Shown: in pieces, positions 10,397-22,157 of the stretch
How positions within the stretch are numbered: the stretch's first letter is position 1
Layout: every line of letters starts with the position of its first letter
Source: Tricholoma matsutake
Lineage: Eukaryota > Basidiomycota > Agaricomycetes > Agaricales > Tricholomataceae
Assembly: GCA_026075535.2 (NCBI GenBank)
Contig: AP026546.1
Location: forward strand, 2,666,001-2,730,000
Direction: 5' to 3'
DNA length: 64,000 nt
Program-made: the position numbers and the translations under genes
The notes under the pieces: model-generated
What the model saw: only the letters and a program-made list of their open reading frames with translations
Told to the model about the DNA's origin: nothing
Database searches by the model: none

Positions 10397-12125
10397 AATG
10401 CTAATGCTGTTTGTTGATGAAGAATCTAAACAACTATAGGCCCAAAAGACCTGGGTTCCTCACCAAGCTCCTCAGTTTTATCAAAGATAAAATTCAATAC
10501 AAGAACAAGAGAAATAACCCTGTGGTCTTCTGTTTTATTCCTCTTGGTTATCATAATCTGAAACCCTTTCTGTAGGAAACTGTTTAGATAGGTGATAATT
10601 GGTTTGATTGATTTCAGCTTGTTTAGGACAAGACCAATGTAGGCTATCTTTTATGACAGTTAAAGCTGCTTGACTGACATGCACAAAACATAACTTACAG
10701 ATCAATTGCTGGAGAGTGTTCTATGTATATGTAACAATGTGTCAGTAAAGAAATAACTTATGTACCAATGGATGAGAATGAACAGTGACAAAGAGTGGTA
10801 ACTTTGAGTATATGTGTGTGTCATTTTCTCTAGTTAAAGTGGTAGTCTGAGGAATAAATAGAAATAGAATCATATGTTATTAATTAAATGTTTTGGATGC
10901 TTGAACTTGTAGTCAGCATGCCAAGTTCACAATCTTCAATCAATAAAATAATGTGGACAGGTTTTACTACATAATAGTCCACTGTTGAACTCCCACCACA
11001 AATCATATTCTTGTCCAGATATTGCTTCAATTATCAGGTATCAGGACAAAATTTACAGATACTACCCATTTTGCTCAAGCAGTTTCCTAGGCCTGGAGAT
11101 GACAGATCAGCTTCTCTTCAGAACTTTATAAGCTCTGAGCTTGTCCAATCCTTTAAAAACTCTATTAGGGCCACCAGGGAATGTCACAGGCCAATTCCTT
11201 TGGCTACTATGAAAGTCAGGCATGGACAAACAGGATAGCCCTCAGTTAAAAATTGCATAACATTGCAGTGGGGGTCGGGGCTGGGCACAGGCATAGCATT
11301 GCATCAACATTGTCTCGCCAGGAACCCAGCGATTTCTGTGATTCCGGAAGGCTACTTAGTGGAACGTAAGGATCCATGATGTTGTTTGCCCTGAGAGACG
11401 AAGGAATGCATCAGGCTGTTGACAGCCTTCCAAACAGATTATGGGAGAACTGGAAAAAAGTCCATATCATTTTTTTTGGAGAGATTCAGCATATCAACTT
11501 GGCCAACAGAAATTCATCCCAGCCTCCAAAGTCTTCATTTTACCTTACTCCAACAAGGTACAAGATAGATTGTCAATGGTGTCCTGCAAACATGCTATCT
11601 CCTTCAACTGTGAGATGTCATCTCACAGTTTTCTGATGACATATCTGATTAGGAACAGTGAATGGTTCATATGGTATTGACAGGGTCTAGGCAAGGGTTG
11701 AAAGATGGACCAAGTTCCACTTGAAATAACAGACTTGATACGAAGGTGAGGTTGTGAAAAGTTGCTTGGTGACAGCTTGACTAGAACTCAGAAAGTTGCA
11801 TGCTCTCACTATCAATCATATATGAAAGAAGAATCATTATTCACAGCGAGATATTTGAAAGATGTGCATTTCATCATACTATTGTCCTTATTTTTCCACT
11901 GTAGGGAAAGCAGCTGGCCCTGTGCTCCACTTCACCTTGAATTACTTCACTCTATTAAAATCCCCACAGTAAGATTTAAGCACTATCTGGACAGATGACC
12001 AGTTTCACTCTGGATACTTCACCATTCTGCATATGTTGTAGCCTTCTGTGATCCCTCCCAACCCACCAAGAAGTACCTCATATCTATTAGGCTGATGAAA
12101 AGTTCCATGAGCAAACATCATTTAT
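10397..12125. other. AT-rich stretch without a supportable gene
   Basis: Only short open frames occur and none has recognisable sequence. A short inverted phrase (tgtgagatgtcatctcaca at about 11610) is the only local structure noticed. The CpG content is very low. This is probably old, decayed repeat or relic gene sequence. Confidence 0.4.
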
Positions 12126-13231
12126 TCAAAACATGCCACAATAATGCCTCCTTCCTCCAGGAATCTGGTGAGTATACATAACCTCAAGAAGCTCATGATG
12201 CTTGGGAATGCTCTGAATGCCTGTGACATAGAGGATGGTCTTATCATCCACCTTCGTGATTTTCTGTGGTAGTACAATATTCAATTGACCCCCTGGCACA
12301 AGGAGGTCATGACCAAATTGTTGGGTCTCTTGGGATGAGATGGCATCATATACATGTTTAATTAGAGTGTTAGCAATCTTTTTGATTTTGCCATGGAGCA
12401 ATGTGGCAGTGTTTGTGCAATCAATAATGTGTGTCACTCCTAGGGATTTAAGGAATTATTCATGCTTTGAGGAAGCAGTCGTAATGATTGGTGACAGACC
12501 CAACACTTTCACAAGTTGAATGACTATGATTAATAAAGAAAGTTAGCATACCTATCTGGAACCTGACAAGAAGAGGATTTACTGTACTGTCTGACAGAAC
12601 TTGATCCACCCAATATGATGAAGGGTGTGCTGGCTAGCTGTCCTTGCTGGGAAGGTTCCAAAGGTCCAGTGAATTTTAATCCACTGTAGTTGGTATTGAA
12701 CATTTCAAGATAAGAAATAGTAAGCGCTACTGGAATGGTTGATGCATCCTTGTATGATAGCTTGGCTGGGATCTGCAGGTGTCAATGTCTCAGTCAGTAT
12801 ATTAATGAAACACTCAAATAATCACACCTTGCAGTCATAGTAGCATCAGCAACCATGTACTGCTGGAATCCTGTGTTATCATTTTTATACAGTCCCTGGA
12901 ATAATCTACCAGCCATAAATGATAGATATGAAGTGCCAGTGCAAAACCAGAGAAGATGTGATGTACACTCTATTGCCCTTCAAGAACTTAGTAACTCCTT
13001 CACCGACTTCCTCCGTGTCACCAGCAATATCTGTGCCAAGAATGAGCAGTAATGGGCTGCCAATTGGGAAGAAGCCATGATCTTCCAGTCAACAGGGTTG
13101 AGAGCTGTTGCCTTGATCTTCACCAATAGTTCACCCAGGCCAGGTTTGGGAATATCTTGACTCCCTCAGATGAGGTTACCCTGTTCAGATATGAGCCAGG
13201 GCACTTGTTGCCTGTTAGGATCTGTGGACAT
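12126..13231 (-). pseudogene. dead MDR-superfamily (GroES-like) enoyl/quinone reductase gene
   Basis: Read on the minus strand, a start at 13231 is followed by the conserved start of this family (IPKPGLGELLVKIKATALNP, then VDWKI). Next come GTDIAGDTEEVGEGVTKF, GFQQYMVADATMTA, a segment with ASTIPVALT, the cofactor-site remnant FIILGGSSSV, SPIITTAS, and lastly THIIDCTNTATLLHGKIKKI to PGGQLNIVLP. These match the order of NADPH-dependent, zinc-less alcohol-dehydrogenase-like oxidoreductases widespread in basidiomycetes. At least two introns with GT...AG ends are still visible (one ends ctgcag before IPAKLSYKDA). The gene is broken by a TGA at 13166-13168, a frameshift just after VDWKI (around 13065), a TAA after SKHE (around 12460), and loss of much of the C-terminal half. 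Confidence 0.75.
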
Positions 13232-13509
13232 TGTATAATTTTAGCAGTAGAAAGGTAGAAAGGAAGTTGAATTGTTGTTCCATAAGTGAGACTCAACTAA
13301 GACTCAGAGGTCACATGGAGGCATGAAGGACAAAACTCTTCTTATGATAATATACCTGAGCTGCATCTGCAGATTGTATCGAAAATTCGACATGTGCTCA
13401 GCGATGGCAGTTCTGTGATGGCTTTGACATTTCTGAAGGCAGCAAATATGAATGCCACCTTCATGATTATTATGTACTAGCCTGAGTACACATGATTATC
13501 AGCTATAAC
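13232..13509. other. intergenic stretch left of the solo LTR
   Basis: No open frame of interest. The last five bases, ATAAC (13505-13509), are the left copy of the target-site duplication of the solo LTR. Confidence 0.4.
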
Positions 13510-14202
13510 TGTTACAATTTTCCTTGTAACTCATGGAACCTGACCAACCCGACCAACCCAACGATCCCCTCCAGACAGGAGGCACTCCATTTTCATGCCT
13601 AGGGCATGTCCTTGACACCAGACACACACACGATGCATGCTGACTGCATGCATTCGATCCCCTTCCCATGGAAGGCACTCTTGATACATGGTGACCCCAT
13701 GCACCCGAACCTACTCCCACACATGCTGTGATATGACAGCCCCCTGACACAAGGTCCATGACATCGGACGCCTCATGCTAGGCATGAGGCTTATCTCTTA
13801 TTGTTTCCTGACATCCTGCGCCACAGCACTCCATGACATCGGATGCCTCATGCCTTGCATGAGGCCTATTGTTTCTATTCTTACTTGATATGCATCTATC
13901 TTTCCTATTGGACAATAAGGACCTCCCTCATAGTATAAGTACTGCAACTCGTAGTAGGGATGTCCTTAGTTTAGATCTAGGCAATTAACAGCCTTAACTT
14001 GCAACTTGCAAACTTACTCGAAACCACTAAGGAAGCCCCTTAGTGCGTGAACCTGAATGACTCTACGCAGAAGCCCTGCTAGAGTGCACTACCTATCTTA
14101 CGTTGGATGCTCCGAGTAAGACTAGTGCCAAACGACTCATCAAGGAAGCACCTCATCGAATGACATCGACTAGATCGAGTGGTTGAGGCTTCGCCCTTAA
14201 CA
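13510..14202 (+). mobile_element. solo LTR, family A, with perfect 5-bp target duplication
   Basis: The LTR begins TGTTACAATTTTCC and ends GCCCTTAACA. It is flanked by ATAAC at 13505-13509 and again at 14203-14207. A 5-bp duplication and TG...CA ends fit a retrovirus-like integrase of the gypsy type. No internal region is left, so it was formed by recombination between two LTRs. It is related to the LTR at 26-774 but has lost many CpG sites by comparison. Confidence 0.85.
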
Positions 14203-14919
14203 ATAACCAGGGATTTCAAGGTGGGTACAAACAATGTTATCCAATAGTTATTTAAGAGGAATTTTGAATCTGCCTGTCAGACTCATCACATCCTTTGGAT
14301 CATATTTTTGCCTCATTTGACTCAGCCATGCTGTAATTCTAGCCCCACAGACTTACCACATTGCTGGCAAAGCCACTGGCAACCATAGCAACAATACACT
14401 GGCAACATGCACACCAGTGACATGCACACCAGTGACTGACATTACAAGAAGACACTCACCTATGCTGCTGCCATCTCACCCCCCCCCCCCCCCCCTGGCA
14501 CCAGCACAGCCACCACCAGTGATGTGTACTCATTCTCCCCAGCACTGCACAACCACTGGCACAGCCACCAGTGACAACAGCAGCAACATGCTCACAGCAC
14601 ACATGCTGCAACACATACACTGACAACACATGCACCAGCCACAATGCTCCTCACATTATCGCCTCCCTATACCCATCAGTGCTGACATTTCACCGCTGAT
14701 GCAGTACCTGCCTTTTATGTGACCACAAATAATAAAATCATAAATAAATCGCATAGATAAGTTTTAAGCTACAAAAAAAAGTCTAGTCCATAAAAACCAG
14801 CTTGAATAGTAAGTCAGAAGAAAGGCTTGCTGAAATAGTATGATGCACATGTGTTGAACATATCAGGAAAGCCTTTGCTAAAACAGTACAAACCTTATCC
14901 TATAATTACCACAGGATAA
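14203..14919. repeat. low-complexity stretch with poly-C tract and CACCAGTGACATG repeats
   Basis: Around 14395-14440 the phrase acaccagtgacatgc is repeated in tandem. A run of about 18 C lies near 14477-14495, followed by further CAC/CAG-rich sequence up to 14640. Nothing codes here with any support. Confidence 0.5.
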
Positions 14920-15375
14920 TTTCTATGGATCCATAGTAGCTGTTCTGTGAAGCAGGTAAATATCACTCATCTGCCAGACATTTTCTTTAGGTTGAAGTGT
15001 GTGATGACACCAGCTATAACCCCAAATACTTGTCCAGGTCTCACAGCCACCTGGACTCCACACTGAGGTGCCACAAATTCTGCCCCTTCCAAATCACCCA
15101 CTGCCCAAATCCAAGTAACAGTATTTTTCACATCATTCCAGTCTATGTGATAACACCTTCTTTTATTGCTACAGAAAAGAATGCTTGTCACTGGATGCAG
15201 TCCAATAGGACAGCAACCAGATACCCACAGTGTGCTAGTAGGGCACAGCTCCAGAATAAGGCCCAGCCTTGAGCCGACCCTTTGTCAGCTCCAGATAATC
15301 CCCATTGGGATACAAAAGAACAGCTGGGTGGCACACAATTGCATGCCACATCTCTCGAAAGACAGGAGAGTCCAT
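14920..15375 (-). pseudogene. relic of a 2OG-Fe(II) dioxygenase-like gene, possibly Tet/JBP-type
   Basis: On the minus strand a first block starts MDSPVFREMWHAIV and runs to GPYSGAVPY. A second block in a shifted frame holds CYHIDWNDVKNTVTWIWAVG, then GAEFVAPQCGVQVAVRPGQV, then GVITHFN, then a Gly-Arg pair. After a TGA (14967-14969) it continues VIFTCFTEQLLW. HxD, a distal His and a Gly-Arg (GR) pair with the TGA just behind it form the iron and 2-oxoglutarate binding pattern of the 2OG-Fe(II) dioxygenase fold. The beta-strand rhythm EFVAPQ...V.VRPGQV fits. Fungal Tet/JBP-type 5-methylcytosine oxidases are often multiplied in basidiomycetes together with KDZ transposons, so this is a candidate member. 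The assignment to Tet/JBP rather than another 2OG family is inference. TAG, TGA and frame changes show that it is dead. Confidence 0.45.
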
Positions 15376-15451
15376 TTCAAAGCTGAGGAGGGCAGAGATT
15401 GAACATGATCTCTGAGAGGCAAGGGACCTCGACTGGTGAGGTGCCCATCAT

Positions 15452-16662
15452 ATGGAAGTTTTGTACTACTGTGGACATTGGATGCCTGTCAGAGAGGCAG
15501 CAGAGCTATGCTGCCAGGAGTTCTATAGTCAGGATGAGGCATCTTGGGCAGTGGACAATGAAAAATGTTCAGGCCTTACAGACAAGGAGCAGTATGTGGA
15601 TCTCATACAGCTTTTGATACAGGGGTTATATGCCTCAGGTCCAGCTGCAGGTTTCAATCTGCAGGAATGGAACATGTGCGTGAAGTGCCTTGGAGACCCA
15701 GTAGTACACTGGGGAGTCAGGACTCGGATGGAGACTTTGACAAATCAGACTAGTGTTTGAAGGTCCAGTTTGGTCCAGTTTTTTTCCCTTTTGGGATCAA
15801 ACCACAACTGCAACTGGTTGCATTACATTCAAAAACTAAATAAAACCAGACTGGACTGCACACAACAAGTTCATTGCAGTTCACTCCAGTCTGACAACTG
15901 GTTGTGGCCAGTTGCAGTTGTCGTTGACTCAGGGTCAGCCCCATGCCTCATGGTGACCTGAGGTGTGGTATTTTTGTGCAGGTTATCACAAGAAAATGAA
16001 AACCTGCACTTCATGGCAACCTGAAGCATGGGTTTTTCTCATGATGATCCATGCAAAATGAATCCCATGCCTCAGGTCACCATGAGATGCAGCATTTCTT
16101 TTGTGATAACTGTACAAAGTACCTACACCAGTCTATTTTTGTGTGGATTATCATGAGAAAATGAAAACCCATGCTTCATGGCAACATGAAGCATGGGTTT
16201 TTCTTGCAATGATCCATGCAAAATGAATCCTGCACCTCAGGTCACCATGAGACGTGGCATTTCTTCAGTGATAACATGTTCAAAGTACCTATACTAGACA
16301 GAATCAGTTTGAACTGGTTTGAACCAGTCTTTACCAGTTCATGTTTTTCCAACATGAGGATGAACTGCAACCAGTCTGCAGTTGAACTGACCAAGACTGC
16401 AACTGATGGTCTGGTATTTTGCAGTCTGGTTCGGTTCAGTTCCAGTTTTTTTGCAGTTCATAGGACTGGACCTTCAAACACTAGATCAGACTGGGTGGCA
16501 TTTATGCATGCCATTCAAAGAGAAGTAAGGTGGCTGGAAGAAGAGTATTCAAGCTCTCCTTTGGTGGGAGAAAGAGCCTCCCACACAGATGAAGGCGATG
16601 AAAGCTGTCGCAGCAGTCTGCTTAATGTGCCCAATGTCTCCATGGTGTTCAGGTCCAAGTAA
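15452..16662 (+). pseudogene. unidentified coding fragment split by a hAT-type element
   Basis: An open stretch up to 15750 (with DKEQYVDLIQLLIQGLYASG and, in a neighbouring frame, GSQDSDGDFDKSD) is interrupted by the 15751-16483 element. It resumes at 16492 with WVAFMHAIQREVRWLEEEYS and an acidic tail ending at 16662. If the element and one 8-bp duplication are removed, the frame reads straight from FDKSD into WVAFMHA. The upstream part changes frame once near 15700. I do not recognise the protein; Asp/Glu-rich tails of this sort are common in transposon-encoded proteins. The 16663-17855 stretch downstream has no supportable gene. It contains a direct repeat (about 17053 and 17491, phrase gatgrtgtgaamrtacacc). 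Confidence 0.4.
15743..16491. mobile_element. non-autonomous hAT-type element with 8-bp target duplication
   Basis: The element proper is 15751-16483 (733 bp). Its ends are perfect inverted repeats (TAGTGTTTGAAGGTCCAGT at the left and its complement at the right). It is flanked by AATCAGAC (15743-15750) and GATCAGAC (16484-16491), an 8-bp duplication with one mismatch. TA-G-TG ends with 8-bp duplications are typical of hAT transposons. The inside has no transposase. It holds CAGTTTGGTCCAGTT-like subterminal motifs and a tandem duplication of about 180 bp (15965-16140 and 16145-16300, phrase gcatgggtttttct). Confidence 0.85.
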
Positions 16663-17855
16663 GGGCAAACAAAATAATGAAGGCCATTGTTTAACACCTT
16701 CCTGGGATCGACATGTCACTAGGACATTCGTCAAATGGAGGGATGGTACAGGGGCCTGGCAAATGACAAGAGTCAAGAGCAGGCAAGGTGCTGATTCATT
16801 GACAATAATAGTAGATTGTAGGGACGAACACCATGAGCTAAAAGAAAGGTCAGTTCCAGAAGGTGCAGCTGCCTCGCCTGTAGGATGAGACAGAGGGGGA
16901 GAACAATGGACAAGTTTGTTCATAGATGATCAGGGATGCATGATGAGGAGTGGTGGAAAAGACAGTTTGCATTGACTGCACAGGCATGCTATGGCAGCTG
17001 CACATGAGCAGTAGCAACATGGCCATGTCCTTATCCCAACTCCAGGCAATGGATGGTGTGAACATACACCGATCTAATGGAACAAGACTGAGCTGCAATG
17101 ACACAGTCAAAGAAAGCAGAATGGCAGCCCACAAGGAGCCACATTTCTCATGCACCTGAGTGGTGCACGTTCCAAACAGTCAACCACGTCCAGGGAATAC
17201 CCAGACATGACCTCTAATGTAAAATGTTTGGATGCAAACATTAAAACTGAGAGAACACTGATGAATTTGTCAGTACAGTACAAAGGACAGCAAAAAATCC
17301 TGTCCCAGCCAAATGGTGGCAATAGCATGTGGGACAGAGGGCCCCAACACACAATGAAGCAACAACAGGCTGAGGCACCATGTACCTCAACAGCAGAACA
17401 GAAATGCACTGGAAAGCCAGACACAGCCTGCTAGAAAAAGGACCAGCAGTTCAAAAGAGGCCGCAGGTAGTGTCCAACTGCAGCTGACAGATGATGTGAA
17501 AGTACACCAATCCAACAAGACAGGACTGTGCTGTGATGATGCAGTTGATAGAATATGGCTTGGCAGCTCAACAACTGTTGTGTTTGTTGTGCAGCAGAAG
17601 CCAGTGAATGATAATTGTTCCAGTCAATTGCAAGTGGCCAGGGTAACATACAGCAGCAGCTGAGGAGCGGCACATGTTCGAATCAGCCCCAATGGTCACA
17701 GTTGACAGACAGCACATGTTCCAGTCAGTCCAGAGAGTGCAAGAGATGCCCAGATAAGGCATCAGACAGAAAATGCTTGAATTTGAGCAATGAAACTAAT
17801 AGGTTGCTGACAAGTTCATCAGTAATGTGACAGAGACAGGCCAGGCATACAGGCA

Positions 17856-18134
17856 GTGCACCACTATCCTATTGATGATGAGCTGTCTGATGGTGAGGAG
17901 TCATGGCCTAATGAAGTAGGCCAGGACGAAGAGGGGCAACAGTGGATGTATTATGTCAATGATATCCTCTGTGAGGATTACCCAGACTATGAGTTGACAG
18001 TGGAACACTGGCAGGAATGTGAGGAGCCAGACTTTTATACCTTCAAAAATGAAGGTTCAGAGGAGAAAGAAGAAGCCTTAGGCTATGAGGAGGAGGAAGA
18101 AGCCTCGAGATACAAGGATGAAAGTGACTACTAG
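17856..18134 (+). CDS. short acidic open frame, unidentified
   Basis: A 92-codon frame is very rich in Glu and Asp (EESWPNEVGQDEEG, then a tail of repeated EEE). It ends at 18132-18134, exactly where a possible Helitron end (CTAG) lies. Its stop is followed by two hairpin-forming stretches (18136-18185). It could be the last exon of a decayed gene or a chance frame. There is no homology that I recognise. Confidence 0.2.
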   Translation: MHHYPIDDELSDGEESWPNEVGQDEEGQQWMYYVNDILCEDYPDYELTVEHWQECEEPDFYTFKNEGSEEKEEALGYEEEEEASRYKDESDY

Positions 18135-18432
18135 TGGTTAATAGGCTGCTATAGTGACTGATAGTGGCTAATAAGCCACTATGATTTCTATTGTTAATTT
18201 TTCTTTTCTTCTTCTATTGCTTGGCAAATTTGTCATTAAAAGAGTGTCATTGAACAAGCACACTATTTAAATTGCAATCATTGTGGATGTCTCTCAAGTC
18301 CAGGTGTCCTTGTTAAGCATGTGCGAGACATTTTCTTTGTTGATATGGACTAGTGCTGACTGTGTGGGGTAGATTGCCTTACACTGAACATGGGCTAGTG
18401 GGCCATTGCTGCACATGGCAGGTCTGAGTTCT

Positions 18433-19648
18433 CTATAGGGCTGGCACTTGGCCATAAATGGCACAAATTGCTGTACTAATATGATGTTCTTGTAGTGGTT
18501 GCCATGCCAATGCCTGGCCTGTACTTATCCCATCATGGAACCAAGCTCCAGAAGCCACAGAAATGTGTGCAGTAAAATGGTTATTTGCATAATGAATTAA
18601 ACCTCTAAATGTGTACCTTTTTTGTGTGCTACCTGCAGTTATATTGACCTCTTGTGTCAAAGTTGGTGTAGTTCCACCTACCCATTGAAATGCCAGCAAA
18701 GGAGGTAGATGATTAAATGTGGCAACTCTGACTTGTAACTGTCCACAAATTTCACAGTGAGATGCCAGTTCCTGATAAAAGTCATCCAAGTGTCTTTGCA
18801 AACTTTGGTCAGGCAATGGATAAGTTGTGACCAAACATGTGTCATCAGTTGTCTCTCACATTGTAGGATGGGTTGGTACTCTGCACTTTTGCACCCAAGA
18901 AGTGATGGGCTGATTACATCTCAAAACACATTCAAGCACTGATGAAATGCTAGTATAGCGCCCAAACTGAAATTGATCAGATAAACAAACTAGCCCTCTT
19001 TGCATAGACTCATGCACATCCTCTAATGATAATTGGTGCTGTTCAGGTGCAACATGTCTGTTTGTGTAATCATTGAACCCTTGAATCAATCTTGACATTA
19101 AGTCATTATTGATCTCAGTCCAACTTATGTTATTTACATGAGCATTTTCTTTCCAAGTATTGAAAAGCACTGTAGACCACAGCATCATATGCACAACTAT
19201 TGTTTGACCAATGGGTTCCTTCAGGCTGCCCAGGAAAATGTCTCAATGCAGAAGCATCAGTCTTTCTTTGGCTTTTTCCTCTTGTTATTTTCTGTTTCTT
19301 TTTTGGTGATTCAGAAGTTTTTCCTAGTGACTTTAGAACTGTAGATTCTGCCTCAGTGTCTTTGCGTTTTCTAGAGTTACTTGCAGTATTTCCTAGATTT
19401 TTATTCTGAGCAACAGCAGCACTATCATTTCCAGAAGGTTTGATTAAGTGCCAATCCAAGTCACTATAAGTCCACTCTAAGTAAGGATCTCTTGGACTCC
19501 ATTGCAATGCTTTGTGCATAGTTTCAGGCATAAATTCTGCTCCCTTTTTTTTTCTCAACAGAGAGATCAGTGTGTTGCATCTGTCTGCCATCATCATGTC
19601 TGCATCTAGATTTCCATAAAATTGCAGAGTTGTAATTGTGTCTAACAT
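18433..19648 (-). pseudogene. Helitron C-terminal cysteine-peptidase-like domain
   Basis: Downstream of the helicase the frame continues with a basic linker (SRKRKDTEAES and KKKQKITRGKSQRK). Then comes GTHWSNNSCAYDAVVYSAFQ, a Cys-containing motif like the nucleophile region of ubiquitin-specific peptidases. About 200 residues later, CEICGQLQVRV and HYANNHFTAHISVASGAWF supply a zinc-ribbon-like pair and a likely catalytic His. This pairing of Cys box and His box is typical of the peptidase-like tail in basidiomycete Helitrons. It is split over three frames (19130-19648, 18856-19194, 18433-18834). Its substrate is unknown. Confidence 0.6.
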
Positions 19649-19657
19649 TTCTAATTC

Positions 19658-21330
19658 TCAGAACTCTTGTCTAAGTGCACCTGAAGCTCCTCCTTGAATT
19701 TTGTGAGGATGGAATCCAGAAAGAATCAAAGTTCCTGCAGCAGTTGAACCTCTTGACAGAGCAGTGTGATAAACTTGATGTGTCTCACTATGTCCTAAGT
19801 CAACTACATTTTGTTTCTGGGTTTTTCCTTGTGAGGCATAATCTGTCATTGCAAAGTTTGGCAAAACCTCCACCTGGTTATGTGAAATGTTGAGGTGAGT
19901 GTCATCAGGTAAGTGAACAGAGGTTAAAACAGATGTTCTTGTTAGAGGCACTACATGTGGTGGTAAGCCATCAATTTGAACATTGGTTGGGGAATTTACT
20001 AAGCACACAAATAAAGTCTCCAAAATCATTTTCCCTTCTGAGTTTGTGCTATAATCCCAAGAATGAACAATTGCTTCCTGACCCTTTGTGATTGAAAGCT
20101 CAGTTGCAGAGTTAGTCCTAATCATAACAGGCATTCCCACACATCAAGCCAGTTTTCCAGGAATTAGCTTTGAATTTGCACATGTGGATTGGTCCCACAA
20201 TTGCTGTTGCATGTGTTGTGCAATTGTTCTCTTCACTTTACGTTGTCTTGCTGTTTCAAATTATTTTTAAAACCTGAGTCAGTTGCATCTTCTTGAGCAA
20301 CTGTGTCAATAGATACAAAGTGTGACAGTGATTGGTTTGTCTCCAATGAAAACCTCATTACACCTAATCAATTAATTTCATCTTTTTTAGCATTTTGTGC
20401 TGTAATTATAGACATATTTCTAAATTCTTTATCTGTAACACAAGGCCTACCTGCTATGTTAGCAGAAATCCATGTCTTTAGAAATACAATACCTGCTGCA
20501 GTGCACACTTTGTAATGCATGTTTGTCAGGGCTGTATGAAAGCACTGATTCATGCCTCTGTCTCATGTTCTGTCGCAGTATCACTATGGTGGTGACTTGG
20601 TGCCACAATGCTTTTCCCATAGCTGATTCTTGATCATGAAGTGACACAGCATTTATTCCCACTGTTCTGCTGCACAATGCAGCATGCTCTTTCCCAATTG
20701 GAGGAGGCAGTTGTGTGAAATCTCCTGCAAATATCATATTGAGGCCTCCAAAAGGACTCTCAGGATTGTTATTAATTGTTGCTAGCCTCTCACTGATCCT
20801 ATACATATCACAACAAGAAAGCATTGAGACTTCATCTAAAAACACATAGTCTACTCCCTGTAAATGTGACTTAATTTGAGCCAGTTGGGCACTTGTTGTC
20901 TTTCATCCATCACTATCAATTCCAAACATGTAATGATATGTCGATTCACCCAAAAGAGCCGCTGCACTTCCTGTGGGAGCAACAATTACTAATCGATGTG
21001 CTTCTTTTTTCAGGGCAAAAAAATTCATAAGTGCAAGTAACATTTGAGTCTTTCCTGTTCCTGCCATCCCTGCTATATTCATTTTTAGTTGGTCAGGATT
21101 GTCACTACATGAATGGTTTGCAATTATATGGTAAGCATGTTCCTGTTCTTTATTCAAATCAAAGTTCTTTGCAATCTGAGCAATAGATCCCTGCCAACAA
21201 TCACTTTGAAATGAATTAGTCAAGTGTTCTTTGTTCACAATTTTAACTTCATTTGGTGTAAACTTTGAGTGTTTTGCTGTGTTTTTTGTTATTGAAGAAA
21301 TCTGATGCTGACTATGTTCCTGCAACACCT
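19658..21330 (-). pseudogene. Helitron Pif1-like helicase
   Basis: This is the superfamily 1B helicase that unwinds the transposing strand. Motifs in order on the minus strand are: Walker A in NIAGMAGTGKTQML with the following APTGSAAALL (around 21000); Walker B in FLDEVSML (around 20840); motif III in IFAGDFTQLPPP (around 20730); the motif region LRQNMRQR (around 20560); and the C-terminal helicase block NFAMTDYASQGKTQ with HTALSRGST (around 19750). Reading frame changes and stops between the blocks show that it is no longer functional. Confidence 0.85.
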
Positions 21331-22157
21331 GTGCTCAGTGTTCTGCAACTGATGTCTTCCATTGGGTTGATGGTTTAGAGACACCTATTTGTTCAGGGTT
21401 TAAAACCAAACCAGATGGCAACATTTCAGGCCACACAGTTGTCCATCCAGCTTCTGTCAAAATCTGTTTCATGGTGGCCATCAAGTTTTTTCTGAACATT
21501 CCTTTTTGCCAGTAAATTCAGCTATCTGCATATTCTCCCAAACTGCCTCTGTGTTTTCTGCCTCTGTATAGTCATCTGCAATTGTCTGGTCTAGCTCTTG
21601 CCATATATGTTCATCATTTGACCACTTAGGCATTGATACAAGACCTTTCTTCATCTGAGCATGAAAGTCATCAAGTGAGTCCAAACACTCATAATGTATA
21701 TTTATTTAAATTCTTTATCACTTGAGTGTGTCACTTTGAAAAGGAATGGTTATCAAACACTTCCTCCCATGTGTTTGTCTTGTTTCTGAGATCATGCTCT
21801 GTTTGCCATGGTTTAAAAATAGTCAACATGGTACAGCAATAGTAATCCCTGTCTCCTGATCAGGTCTTAGAAGTGTAGGGCCTATGAAATTGGGAACCAG
21901 TTTTCTTTCATCAGAAAGCCAGCATACTCCATGAGTTGCTGCCAATGGGTGTTCAGATGCAAATGACAGCAGATTCCCTAATTCAACTGTAAGAGGCTCT
22001 TCATTTTCAACTTCATCATCAGAGGCTTCTGGTGAAGTCAAATTCTGCCCAACTTCATGTTTTTTAGTAATTTTATTCTTTTTCTCTTGAACACAATTAC
22101 TTATCCAGTCATACAAATTCAGTGATTCTAATTCATGTGGTCTCCAGACATAGTCCA

